Source of the DNA: Nitzschia sp. pyKryTriq1
Taxonomy: Eukaryota > Bacillariophyta > Bacillariophyceae > Bacillariales > Bacillariaceae
Length of the DNA stretch: 50,000 nucleotides
Assembly (NCBI GenBank): GCA_956465555.1
Contig: OY101120.1
Location: 1,360,001-1,410,000, forward strand
Reading direction: 5' to 3'
Shown: piece by piece, positions 1-9,411 of the stretch
How positions within the stretch are numbered: position 1 is the stretch's first letter
How the letters are laid out: each line of letters opens with the position of its first letter
Notes under the pieces: generated by a model
Databases searched by the model: none
What the model was told of the DNA's origin: nothing
Seen by the model: only the letters and a program-made list of their open reading frames with translations
Translations under genes and position numbers: made by a program

Positions 1-2
1 TC

Positions 3-122
3 ATCTTCCTTTCTTGCAACCCCTCCACCACCGCAAAGGGGGGCGCCTTCCGCACTGTGCACCTACTCGACTCGTACCGCTACGTCAACGTTGTCGGCAT
101 TTCCATTTCATTCATGCCTTGA
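3..122 (+). CDS. Possible 3' end of a protein-coding gene (partial)
   Basis: Frame 3 is open from the window edge to a TGA at 120-122 and encodes about 39 residues containing KGGAFRTVHLLDSYRYVNVV. The composition looks protein-like, but I recognise no family. Frame 1 is also open, to a TAG at 421-423 (about 140 codons), so the frame choice is uncertain. The start lies outside the window. Confidence 0.25.
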   Translation: MFLSCNPSTTAKGGAFRTVHLLDSYRYVNVVGISISFMP

Positions 123-743
123 CGCAACCCATCCGGCCAGATTGGCTCTACTTCAAGGCGTTCCTGACTTTCTCAAGGCTGTCACTCGACGCTCGCGCTT
201 GTCTCATCATCTGTCTTCTTTGATTCGAGCCAACCCCCATTTGTCGGTCCAAAACCAGGTTTCACGCACCAAGACGATGGCACTGCAATCTCGACATCCA
301 AACTCGAAAGATCTCGAAAAAGATCCACACAAACAAGGCTGCGCGACAGTCCTCCACGCTTTAGCATCGAGGAACAAGAAGTTAGTCGTGATCTTGGAAC
401 GCCACTTGCTTCGTTCGTTCTAGTACTGATACGATCGACCGTACAAGTACGTGTACCGTAATCCGATCCCAATCGGCCGAGCAATTACAATTCCCAAGGA
501 TGTCACTCGATTGGACCCGGCGCCGATCATTTGTTCCGAATATTCTTGTCTCATTCTCATTCTCGTTGGTTCTTTCAGACCACCCCGTCACGAACTGTTT
601 TCGATCAGAGCAACCGTCACCTCCGACCTACTAATTGTCTCTCCCTCTCTCCATTCCTTCAAGCTTTAGACTAGTACCTCGGCGCATCTCCACATCTCTA
701 AAAGGCCCGCCTTCAGCGTTGATCAGCGTTGACGCCACCCCTC
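123..743. other. Intergenic, no convincing gene
   Basis: Several overlapping short frames occur on both strands, but none has recognisable motifs or clear coding character. It is probably the 3' flank of a gene to the left and of the convergent APC5 gene. Confidence 0.4.
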
Positions 744-800
744 CTCGTGCCACGCTCACTCAACAATCTCGTGCCACGCTCACTCAACAATCTCGTGCCA
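744..800. repeat. 24-bp tandem repeat, about 2.4 copies
   Basis: A 24-bp unit starting CTCGTGCCACGCTCACTC is present at 744-767 and 768-791, with a partial third copy after it. It lies just downstream of the APC5 stop codon, in its probable 3' UTR. Confidence 0.8.
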
Positions 801-3071
801 TTAAAACTTGCTTTGTACCGGGACGGTTGAACTAAGATACTCCAAGGGGTGGGGCTCGACAGGCTTCCTTCGTTGCAGCACCAAGTACTCTTTCGACGCG
901 ATCTCGCATTCCTGAGCACGTTCTAGTAGGGAAAAGACTCGTGCCTGCAGATAGTAGACTTCCACTAGACGAGAATCATTCTGGCACTGTCGAAAAAGAC
1001 TTTCACTTGTCCTTAGCCCCCGAATTGCTTTCTGGTACCGTTTGCGCTTCAACGCTACGCCATTGGGTGCTACCACTGATGCCTCGGCAACTTGAATGTA
1101 GCACTTTGCTTGTGTCAAGTATGCTTCCGCATGATGAGAGCGCTGAGCGCGTGGAAGTAGGGCCGGAATCGTCGTCTTGAGAACGGAAAGGGCTCTTTTG
1201 GGATTTCTCATTCTTAAAAATACTCGAGCGAGGACCAATAGTGCGACGGCATGAAGATCGTACATGGACGATTCCCCGCAGATTGTGATAGCTTCCAGCA
1301 GGTGTGGGAGGGCCGAGACAAAACGGTTAGCAGTCGACTCCAGTTCCATGCCAGCTAGCAAAATTAAAAGCTTGGGTCGATGCACAGTCTTGACCAACTG
1401 CAACAATTCCAAAGCCAGTTCTCGCGCCTTTGACCAGTCCTTGCGATGACAAAGCCGGTAACAAGTTTGGATCCCGATTTCAACCATGAATTTATCTCGA
1501 CAGGGCAATCCAGGAGGCAGGGAAGAGTGCAAAATGCTTTCGAGTGTCTTTGCTGTTTGTAGGTCTCTCGTTTTCAAACACTGTTGGTGAAGTTGGAGAA
1601 TCAAGGGCGGAAGAAAGTACTCTTTAAAAGACTTTCGATCGAGCCCGTGCATTTGTTGAGCTTGCAACAATTCGGACACTGGATTGTCAAGGTCCTTTGT
1701 GGAATCTGATGGCAGCGATGACAATAGCTTCGATGGAGCACCATAATAGTACAAACGGGCCAGATGAGTTAGCGCGGAAATTTTTTCCTCCACAGAAGAT
1801 TGCTGATGGCAGCTCAAAACGGCTAGCGACGCAAGCCCCGAGAACACTGGAACCCCCAAGGATTCCCAGATTCCTGCCTCGACCAATGCTTGCCTGGCCA
1901 ATCCCTTGGTAGTTTCTTGAGGCGAATGCGACAAGTAAGTTGGTCGATCCCAACTGGGCATAGCATCCGCAGTAGATTCGGAGGTTGCTTCCATATGGTG
2001 CATCCAAACAATGGCAGGATCCCTGGTTTCGTCCTCCAAATAGTTCAAACTCAATCCCAGACTCGAACCAATGATCAAAGGCCGAATCTGTTCTTGAGAG
2101 GCTCGTGCGGCACATCTCTTCAGGAGCTCTCTACGCCCCGAAGATCCGTTTCCCTCGTTCTGAAAGAGTTTGCCAAGAGCAAAGGCGACGCAAGTCTGAT
2201 CCTTCGCCTGCTGAGCAACTCGCACCGCCTCTTCTGTCGCCATCAAAGCCAGAGTTGGATCGCCGAAGGAATCATGCACAAGTGCTAGCAAAATGGCTGA
2301 GAACTGCAGTATTTCCTTGGTTGATGACTGCTTTTGGAGCATGGCGTGATCAAAGAACTGATGCAAGGCATCCAGAGCCGTTCGGTCTTTGTGGCGAAGA
2401 CAGTTAAAAAAGCGCAAAAAGTAAGCGGCCGAGGCGTCTGGCGCCCTTTCCAGCATCGAACGCACTTGAAGCTCCACTCGCTCAAACGAGAAATGAGCTT
2501 GATCTAGTTGACGACACGTTTGCTTCAAGAGTTCTTCCACTTGCGTCATGGAGAGCGGCCATGCCTGACTATCAAAGTCATGATGCTCGCGGGCTGACAG
2601 CGAGCAGTCTGCTGCAAGTTCCATTTCTTCGTCATGCAGATCAGGCACGAGATCCAGCTGATCACAGAATTCCTGCCACAAGAACGTCACCGATTCGAAC
2701 GAGAGTTGTTCGAATCCCAGGCACACTTGACGGAGGTAGACCCCGTGGACACTGACGGCATCCACGAGGCCTTCGACCACGGCGGCACACAACGAATCCA
2801 GCAAGTCGACCAGCGAGTCTACCGACTCGGATGCCATGTAGAGGGTGTCTAGGAGAAGCTCTGCTACTTCTACCCCTAGAGCATCACGCAATTTCTTCAT
2901 CCAGGAAGGCAACGGAGCGACGGATTGAAAGACGGAATCCTCGAGAAACGCTGTCATCTTGTCTTGCTCATGGGGATTGAATTCGATCTCATGAAGTGGT
3001 GACGACGGGTCCGACCTCAAAGCAATCAAGGCGCAGACGCCAATAGAGCGCGGCGTTGGTCGGTCTCCCAT
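801..3071 (-). CDS. APC5: Anaphase-promoting complex subunit 5 (APC5)
   Basis: Single-exon 756-aa protein starting at the ATG at 3071. APC5 is a TPR-type scaffold subunit of the APC/C, the nuclear E3 ubiquitin ligase that targets cyclins and securin. Residues 217-245 (AAYFLRFFNCLRHKDRTALD) match the family's signature, in which a conserved LRFLNCLR-type block precedes a short helix and a 'DY/DH' turn. Residues 256-300 form the following TPR helices (ILQFSAILLALVHDSFGD, then EEAVRVAQQAKD). The rest is helical repeat, as expected. The N-terminus (residues 5-20, TPRSIGVCALIAL) resembles the family's usual start, which supports this ATG. Length is close to the human protein (about 755 aa). The gene is divergent from VPS29 across a 1.4-kb spacer holding a MITE. 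Assignment is by motif only. Confidence 0.8.
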   Translation of the reverse strand: MGDRPTPRSIGVCALIALRSDPSSPLHEIEFNPHEQDKMTAFLEDSVFQSVAPLPSWMKKLRDALGVEVAELLLDTLYMASESVDSLVDLLDSLCAAVVEGLVDAVSVHGVYLRQVCLGFEQLSFESVTFLWQEFCDQLDLVPDLHDEEMELAADCSLSAREHHDFDSQAWPLSMTQVEELLKQTCRQLDQAHFSFERVELQVRSMLERAPDASAAYFLRFFNCLRHKDRTALDALHQFFDHAMLQKQSSTKEILQFSAILLALVHDSFGDPTLALMATEEAVRVAQQAKDQTCVAFALGKLFQNEGNGSSGRRELLKRCAARASQEQIRPLIIGSSLGLSLNYLEDETRDPAIVWMHHMEATSESTADAMPSWDRPTYLSHSPQETTKGLARQALVEAGIWESLGVPVFSGLASLAVLSCHQQSSVEEKISALTHLARLYYYGAPSKLLSSLPSDSTKDLDNPVSELLQAQQMHGLDRKSFKEYFLPPLILQLHQQCLKTRDLQTAKTLESILHSSLPPGLPCRDKFMVEIGIQTCYRLCHRKDWSKARELALELLQLVKTVHRPKLLILLAGMELESTANRFVSALPHLLEAITICGESSMYDLHAVALLVLARVFLRMRNPKRALSVLKTTIPALLPRAQRSHHAEAYLTQAKCYIQVAEASVVAPNGVALKRKRYQKAIRGLRTSESLFRQCQNDSRLVEVYYLQARVFSLLERAQECEIASKEYLVLQRRKPVEPHPLEYLSSTVPVQSKF

Positions 3072-3815
3072 GACTGAATATTACTCAAGTGCGTCCGGTG
3101 TTGTGCAGGTGTTGTGGAGGCGAAGGGCAGTACTGTGGTACTTTAGCTGGTCACGAGACGATTTTACATTATTCATGAAACGCTCTTATCTCATTTCGTC
3201 ATCGTCGTCGCGCGTCGCGATTTGAAAAAATCAACGCTCATGGCATGTTGAATGAATGTCATCATTCAAAAAATGACGGACCGTCCATCCTTCCGTCCGC
3301 CGTCCCGTTCGGCGGCAGATTGAGTATTGATTCATTCGACCACACGTAACTGGAGCAAGACCAGGGTGAGAGGATATTCTATCGTTTTTAATTGAAATTA
3401 TAACAAAAGGTCTTATCTGCGATACCTTTCCTCTTTCTGTTATTCAGCGATTCCTCGCTCATGACAAATAACAACGAATAATACTCAACGGACAATTATC
3501 CTCTGATGTCACCTTCACGAATACAACAGGTGAGTCACGAATTAACAACAAGGTGAGTCACGACTGCTTGAGAAGTTGTACGCAATATTCAGTCACGACT
3601 GCTCAACATGTCAAGACTACCGAGGCAGATTGATCTCAGCTGGCTCCACCTATTTAAAACTCTACTACTACCGAACAAGACGGAGCGGTAGACTCTTTGG
3701 TTGAACTTGCGGTAGAAGCCTCCATGGGCACACCCACACAACAACCATATTCTATAAATCTAGAGTAGTATGTTGTGGGTTTTCTATCATCTTTCAATTG
3801 TAGACTAGCTCTCTA
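3072..3815. other. Left part of the APC5/VPS29 divergent spacer
   Basis: No gene seen. It holds the probable APC5 promoter and two imperfect copies of a GGTGAGTCACGA motif near 3529 and 3552, followed by GTCACGACTGCT-like words at about 3555 and 3592. Their role is unknown. Confidence 0.4.
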
Positions 3816-4086
3816 GGAGACCGCGCAGATGCGCATGGAACACTTTTAGGGGTCCGAGTTTCGAGGGCCCCCGAAAACCAGAATTGTTCTTTTAGTCAAA
3901 TATGTCATTAACCTCAACATAAATGTCCTTTCGAGGCTTTCAACAACTCTTAGTAGCTGTTCTAATGAGATAGTATTGCGAAAGGACACTTATTTTAGAT
4001 TTGTGATGGCCATGGTCCGCACCAAAGTCGGGGGCCCTCGAAACTCGGACCCCTAAAAGTGTTCCACGCGCATCTGCGCGGTCTCC
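3816..4086. mobile_element. MITE with 59-bp terminal inverted repeats and TA target duplication
   Basis: Positions 3816-3874 (starting GGAGACCGCGCAGATGCGC) are repeated in inverted orientation at 4028-4086, with one mismatch in 59 positions (base 20 of the repeat, A versus G). TA dinucleotides flank both ends (3814-3815 and 4087-4088), consistent with a Tc1/mariner-type TA target site. The 150-bp centre has no ORF, but has an inner partial inverted repeat (TGTCCTTTCG near 3926 and CGAAAGGACA near 3979). So the whole unit can fold into one long hairpin. No transposase is present; the element is non-autonomous. The near-perfect arms suggest a fairly recent insertion. Confidence 0.85.
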
Positions 4087-4500
4087 TAGTAGAGGGTCGA
4101 TTTCTCGTGGTTTTCGTGTACTCGTACTATTTTACGCGTTGGACGACTGTCTTCGCGTACAAATGCGCGTATTTTTCTATCGCGTGATTCCCTCGCGGTT
4201 TTTTATCGCTTACCGGGCGGAGAACGTACAGTACCAGCTGCTACTGGGGTACTGGTACAAGTACACATACCTACCGGTGGTAGAAAAGGAACAAGCAACC
4301 CCATGAAACATTCAACAGTCAGTCAACAGTCAACACGCGACACGCCCGATTGATTCTTCAAGGTCGAAAATCGAAACAACAGTGAACTTGCCCGTTGCGC
4401 ATTACATCTCTACTCTCTCTCTAGAGATAGGTTCTACTCCGTAGTAGAGGACAGGACCCCGTCTAGTTTCTGTTTCAAAGATTAAGCCACAATATCAAAA
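4087..4500. promoter_or_regulatory. Upstream region of VPS29
   Basis: No gene is seen in these 414 bases. The region ends at the VPS29 ATG and must include its 5' UTR and core promoter. A CTCTCTCTCTAGAGA stretch near 4414 and a short GTAC-rich stretch near 4226-4270 are the only visible features. Confidence 0.35.
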
Positions 4501-5282
4501 ATGGGAAGCTTTGGTGAATTAGTTCTTGTCCTTGGTGATCTGCACATACCGGGTCGAGCCAACTCCATCCCGGAGAATTTCAAACGGCGAGTGACCGGAA
4601 ATTCTACTGTACATGGCAATACTGAAATCGTTGTCTCCCCCTCTCATCCTCGTTCTCTTTGAAATTCTCAGAATGCTAGTCCCCAACAAAATGAAACATG
4701 TCATCTGTACGGGGAATGTAGGTGTGGATCAGTACAATGAATTGTTGGCCTTGGCTCCGAATGTCCATGTTGTCGCGGGCGATTATGAAGATCCGACGCT
4801 GACGTTCCCGGAATGCCAAGTCTTGCAAGTGGGACACTTTCGAATTGGCATCATGCATGGGCATCAAATTCTCCCCCATGGATCCAAAGAAGCCATGGCT
4901 CGAATGCGACGTAAGTTGGGGGTTGACATCTTTATTAGTGGCTTCACGCATCAAAATGAAGTCAGTCTGCAGGAGGGGTTCTACTACATCAACCCGGTAC
5001 GTATGCGTTTGTATCACACTACTCGAACTCGGTCATGTTTTGCTTATTTGCTGCTACTTGTTATTTCCTCTCTAGGGCTCCATCACGGGAGCTTGTACGG
5101 CGCAAACAGACACCGTCATACCATCGTTCGTATTGCTTGCGATTCAAGAGAATAAGCTCGTCTGTTATGTCTATGAACTGGCCGAGGGGGAGGTTGAGGT
5201 CTCGAAGACGGAATTTACGAAAGCTGTCTCACCTGAAGGTTCTGGAGCCAATCCTTCACTTATGCAATCCCTATTAGCTTGA
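4501..5282 (+). CDS. VPS29: Retromer subunit VPS29
   Basis: Three exons: 4501-4586, 4672-4996 and 5076-5282, joined to 205 aa (human is about 182). VPS29 is a metallophosphoesterase-fold subunit of retromer, the endosome-to-Golgi retrieval coat. The product starts MGSFGELVLVLGDLHIPGRA and contains the family blocks CTGNVG, VVAGDYED, GIMHGHQ and YYINPGSITGA. The first intron is inferred to be a GC-AG intron (donor GCGAGT at 4587, acceptor ending 4671), because only this restores the PENFKRMLVPNKM junction. The second is ordinary GT-AG (4997-5075). The metal-site motif normally written GHTH reads GFTH here, so one ligand is missing. VPS29 is generally regarded as a non-catalytic scaffold, so this may be tolerated. 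The gene converges on the CDPK gene, with 152 bp between stop codons. Confidence 0.92.
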
Positions 5283-5434
5283 AATGAGAATTCTGTGTAT
5301 AAAATACCATTGTGCGGAGTAGCTTACGAAGCAGAGTAGAAAGGGCTTGCCCATTCCATTCTAGACGACAACATAGTTTTGATGCATGAATAGTGGTAAA
5401 CTTTCGATGAATTAATCCAACCTCTAACACAATT

Positions 5435-7421
5435 TTATGGCTCGTAATCAACAGATTCCTCCATGGCGCATCGAAAGTCTTCGAAGCTAACCTTCCCATC
5501 CCGATCACTATCAAGATAATTAAATATTTCCAAAGCCTGCCCCCCAGATTCAAAGATTGCTTTAAAGTCGTCCAGCGTCAAGTAATCCGTATCCGAGTGC
5601 TTGAAATGGTCAAATGCAATCTTGATTTTATCCTCGCGCAGCACCAGATTCTTGTCCATGGCGGCGGCCAAAAATGCCTTCCAATTTAGAGTATCAGAGT
5701 CGGACAAAGCCAATTCTTCCTTCATGGCGCTAAGCTCTGATTGAATCTCTTTCGAAAAATTTCCGTGTGCGATGGCATTGTCGAGTTCTGTTAGAGTCAT
5801 TGTCCCATCTCCTGCCTGGTCGATGCGCCGAAAAATATCCCCAAGAGATCCAACTTGATCATGCGTAAGATTGGAAGCTATTACCACAAGGGCGGCTTTT
5901 TTCAGTTTCTGCAATGCAAGGTATTTTTGGAAGGTGGTACTGCGGTGGCTAGCTTGTAGCAATGAGGGTTTCTCTGAATTTATGTTGGATTCGATTGGAT
6001 CTGAGTGCATTGTGATCCATTTATGCTCCATAGCTTGAGCGGCTGTCGGTCTATTGAAGCGGTGAGTCGTCGCGAGTCCAGTAGAAAACGAAGACAAAGA
6101 TTGAGGGGGTATTACCTAGATTCAGGGTCCTTTTGCAGCATAAAACGAACAAACTGTTTCGCCGTATCGCTGATAGTGTCCCACTCGGGCGACGGGAAGT
6201 CAAATCTTCCTGTCCTGACCGAGTCGAAAATTTCCGTGTCCGACTCGCCATAAAAGGGAGGGTATCCACAAAGTAGAATGTACGTAATGACGCCAATGGA
6301 CCAGATGTCACAGCTCTTCGTGTACTGACGCCGCAATACCTCGGGCGCAACGTAGTACGGGGTTCCTGTTGTAACAATTATCGAAGAAGACAATTAGAGG
6401 ACGCTCTCCTCAGCAGGAGCAACGTGTGGCCGGCTATACTCACCAACTTTAGTCTTCATTATTCCTTGATTCGCATCATTGTGTCTTGACAACCCAAAAT
6501 CAATAATTTTGATGGGGGCATCCTCCGCCTCCGTCAGAAAGAGGAAATTCTCGGGTTTCAGATCACGATGGACGATCCCTTTGACATCGTGGCAATAAGC
6601 AATCGCATCCAAAATATCACGGACTAGACATGCAGCGTCGTGCTCCGAAAAGTGCCCCTCTGCAGACTGAGTTTTAGCAATGATGCGATCAAATAATTCT
6701 CCTCCAGTGCAAAGCTCGGTGACCAAATGCAGATATTTAGAATCTTCAAAAACATCAATCAGTTCAATAATGTTCGGATGCTTCACCTCCTTCAATATTT
6801 GGATTTCCCGTTTGAGGACCTCGATCTTAGAAACTTTCGCCTTTCGAATCGATTTGATGGCATACCACTCCTTAGTCTCACGATCCATGCATTTGCGCAC
6901 TACGCCATAGTGTCCGTGACCTAATTCCTTCGGGTTGATGTGATACCTGGATAGCATTCGGCAGCGTTGTAAGACGTGGTCGATCTAAAAATGTCGCACA
7001 TGAAGCACTCACGGACAAGCTATACATGTACTTACTTAACCCGCACATCTGCCAGGGCATCGGTGATCATAACAGGATCACTTCGATCTCGACGGGCTGA
7101 AGAAGGTCCTGCAAAGCTTCGAACGCTCGGTTCCATGGTTACGACTCGTTTCTCTGCTTGAGGAGTAGCATACGGAGGATCTGCACCAGTGGCCTTTGCA
7201 GCACCACCTGTCGCGTCTACTCGGACATGCTTGTTCGGTTTCTCTTCTGCAGCATCACCCGTTTTCCCTTTTTGAAACGAACGTTACGTGTCAGACGTGT
7301 CAGAGGAGGATTAGAGCTCCAACAAGGCCGGCCGATCCCGAACGCTGAGCAAAAAGCAACCTGGCGTACCTTTTCCTTTTCGTGCAGGTCCGCTCTTGGC
7401 GCTGGAAACGTCGTTTCCCAT
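5435..7421 (-). CDS. Calcium-dependent protein kinase (CDPK)
   Basis: Five exons on the minus strand: 7421-7370, 7267-7036, 6946-6444, 6365-6116 and 6050-5435, joining in frame to 550 aa. The first exon encodes MGNDVSSAKSGPARKGK, a good N-myristoylation signal (Gly2, Ser6/7), suggesting membrane attachment. A variable, polar N-domain (18-94) follows. The kinase domain begins at residue 96 (INPKELGHGHYGVVRK) and includes HRDLKPEN, the DFGLS activation segment, TPYYVAPEVL and WSIGVITYILLCGYPPF. A junction-like helix leads to four EF-hand positions: EF1 at 423-434 and EF4 at 526-537 (DSDRDGKVSFED) look functional, while EF2 (about 461-472) and EF3 (about 496-507) lack ligands. A shorter model starting at the ATG at 7136 would lose the myristoylation exon. 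That upstream stretch is open, has matching splice phase and ends in an upstream stop, so I prefer the longer model. Confidence 0.88.
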
Positions 7422-8146
7422 CCCTCACACTTCTGGTGCCGTCAAAGAAAAGGATTAGCGAGAAAGAACGATCTGCAATGTGCAATGCAAAATGGGTCTG
7501 GCGGTTCAATGAATCATCTACAAGTATTCAGTATTCTTTTTCATGAGCGCCATCATGCCACCAGCCACCAGGGTACTGTGCTTGTACCAGTGCAGTACAG
7601 TACTCGTAGCGTCGCCGGTTTTTTTTTCTGCCCTGCGAGCTAGCGAAGCGAACGCAATGCTATCTGCTACCGGTACCCCGGTACGTGTACCGGTATCGCT
7701 TGAAATAAACCAAAATATCGCCACGGTGCTTGGCCTCTCGACCCGTAGTAGAACTCAGTACCAGCTTCGAAATGTACACGGATCTAGTACCATAACCCAA
7801 TCGAATCAGTCAACGCCGACGCGCATGACGGACGCTATACAGGCAACTTCGTACTATACTTTAGTTTGTTTCAATGCTACCTTTCGAAGCCTACAGTATG
7901 CTATAAACATTAGATAAAGAATCAAATCGATTGAACTATATATTAGTGAGCTATTCGAATAAAGGAATCCAGTGGTCTTTGTCCAAACAACCAATATAAT
8001 CCTCCCTTCTTACTATGCTGGGAACCAAAAACCTTGATGACTGGGGGCATTTTGGGACCTAGAGAACAACAGCTGCATCTTGTCGTGGGCTTCTTGCGGC
8101 AACTTCCCACTCAGACACTGAGCTAGCTTGCATCGCGCTTGACACT
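7422..8146. other. Intergenic with GTAC-rich repeats; CDPK upstream region
   Basis: No gene supported. Positions about 7571-7697 hold several GTACC/GGTAC words, including CTACCGGTACCCCGGTACGT. The rest is AT-richer and unremarkable. Frames crossing this region start with non-ATG codons and have no motifs. Confidence 0.45.
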
Positions 8147-8869
8147 TCACTTTCCCGTCGTCTGGTATCGGGGGCAGGAGTAGGTCGCCTCTCCCGTCTT
8201 GTGATGCGGCAGTTTCGGCCAGTGTGACAAGAATGGGCGCTTCTTTTCGTTGTTAAAGTTGAATATCTCCTGAAAGCTTGCCTGCTCGAACTCCGCTCCG
8301 GTCAGCGGGCATTCAGCAATACATTCTTCTTCAAATTTTACGTTCGTTGCATCAGCCGGCGGAAATTCCTGCTAGCGAATCACATACAGTAATGGTACAT
8401 CACTTACAGCTAATATCATCCCTAGCTGGTTTTCCAGCGCAGCAATCCACTTTACCCACATCTTTTCCCCGGTCAACATGCCCAGTGAAGCGTTCTTGGC
8501 AAGTGTTTCATTACTCTCCTTGCTTGCCTGCCAAATTCTGTCACATTCGGCAACTTGGGAAATTGCAACCATGAACTCATCCTTGTTCATTCGGCCGATA
8601 TCAGGTACCTCGTTGCATCTAAGCCTATCATCAACCCAATGGGCTACTGCACGGATCCTATCGGTCCTCTTGGATCCGATAATTACTTTGGAAATGGCTG
8701 GCTTTTCTTTCATGTCAGTGGCGAGCTCTTTAGCATGCTTCTTATCGTAGACCGCTATGGCTTTTAGACCTTGTCCACACTCTATTTCATTACCTACTTT
8801 CTGGGCAGCACCGGCATCAAAGCCAATGTATCCCAATACTGTGTCAATAGGGTCCAAACTGACTTGCAA
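8147..8869 (-). pseudogene. Decayed Ty1/copia gag-like fragment
   Basis: The minus strand reads from 8869 to an in-frame TAG at 8372-8374 and then stays open in the same frame to 8147. The segment before the stop ends in WIAALENQLGMILAVSDVPL and YVIR. After the stop it continues with EEECIAECPLTGAEFEQAS. This 'ALE..L......GVPLSYVIR' then 'ECIACAPLTG' order is what I recall from the gag of diatom copia elements. No LTRs, protease or reverse transcriptase are seen nearby, so it is a truncated relic. Attribution is from remembered family pattern, not a search. Confidence 0.55.
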
Positions 8870-9411
8870 TTATGATGATGATCGGTCGTCACACAGTCCT
8901 AGAATTTTCAAATTCACGAGTCTTGTCAAATACTGACTAAAACTACCGGTGATCTCTCAACAAGATATTTTCCACCGATATACAATTGCTCTGTATAGCT
9001 GAATAGACTAATGGGTCGTAATAAACCGAATAAATCTAGCCAAAGAGTGTAGGATAATTGCAAGTAGTAACATGACAGTTATGAAAGTATTACGATCAGC
9101 AACAAGCGATCGGTGACAGTCATTCTCGAAATGACCCGACTGCTGCTAGTCTGACTAATATGACCACATCAATTCGGTACAGAACAGCAAGTACATACTC
9201 GTACAGAGTACCAGGTACCAGGTACGCGTGGTGAGGACTACCAGGTACCCTCCCTCCCTCGTCGGAACTCCTCAGACCCCTCAATCGATCCTGAGGACTG
9301 AGGATTCATTCTTCCTGAGAATGAGATCAACGAAGAGTTGGATGATGATTGCATTCGTACAGTAGGAGTACTCGTAGCAGAACCTGTAACCCTCGATGTT
9401 GTCAGAGTGAA
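8870..9411. other. Intergenic, upstream of the LSM11-like gene
   Basis: No gene seen. It may include the degraded 5' part of the gag relic. A GTAC-rich stretch (about 9189-9250, with repeated ACCAGGTACC words) precedes the gene's probable promoter. Confidence 0.4.

Noticed and set aside
7158-7643. 161-aa plus-strand frame
   Set aside because: Non-ATG start, antisense to the first two CDPK exons, and it runs into GTAC repeats.
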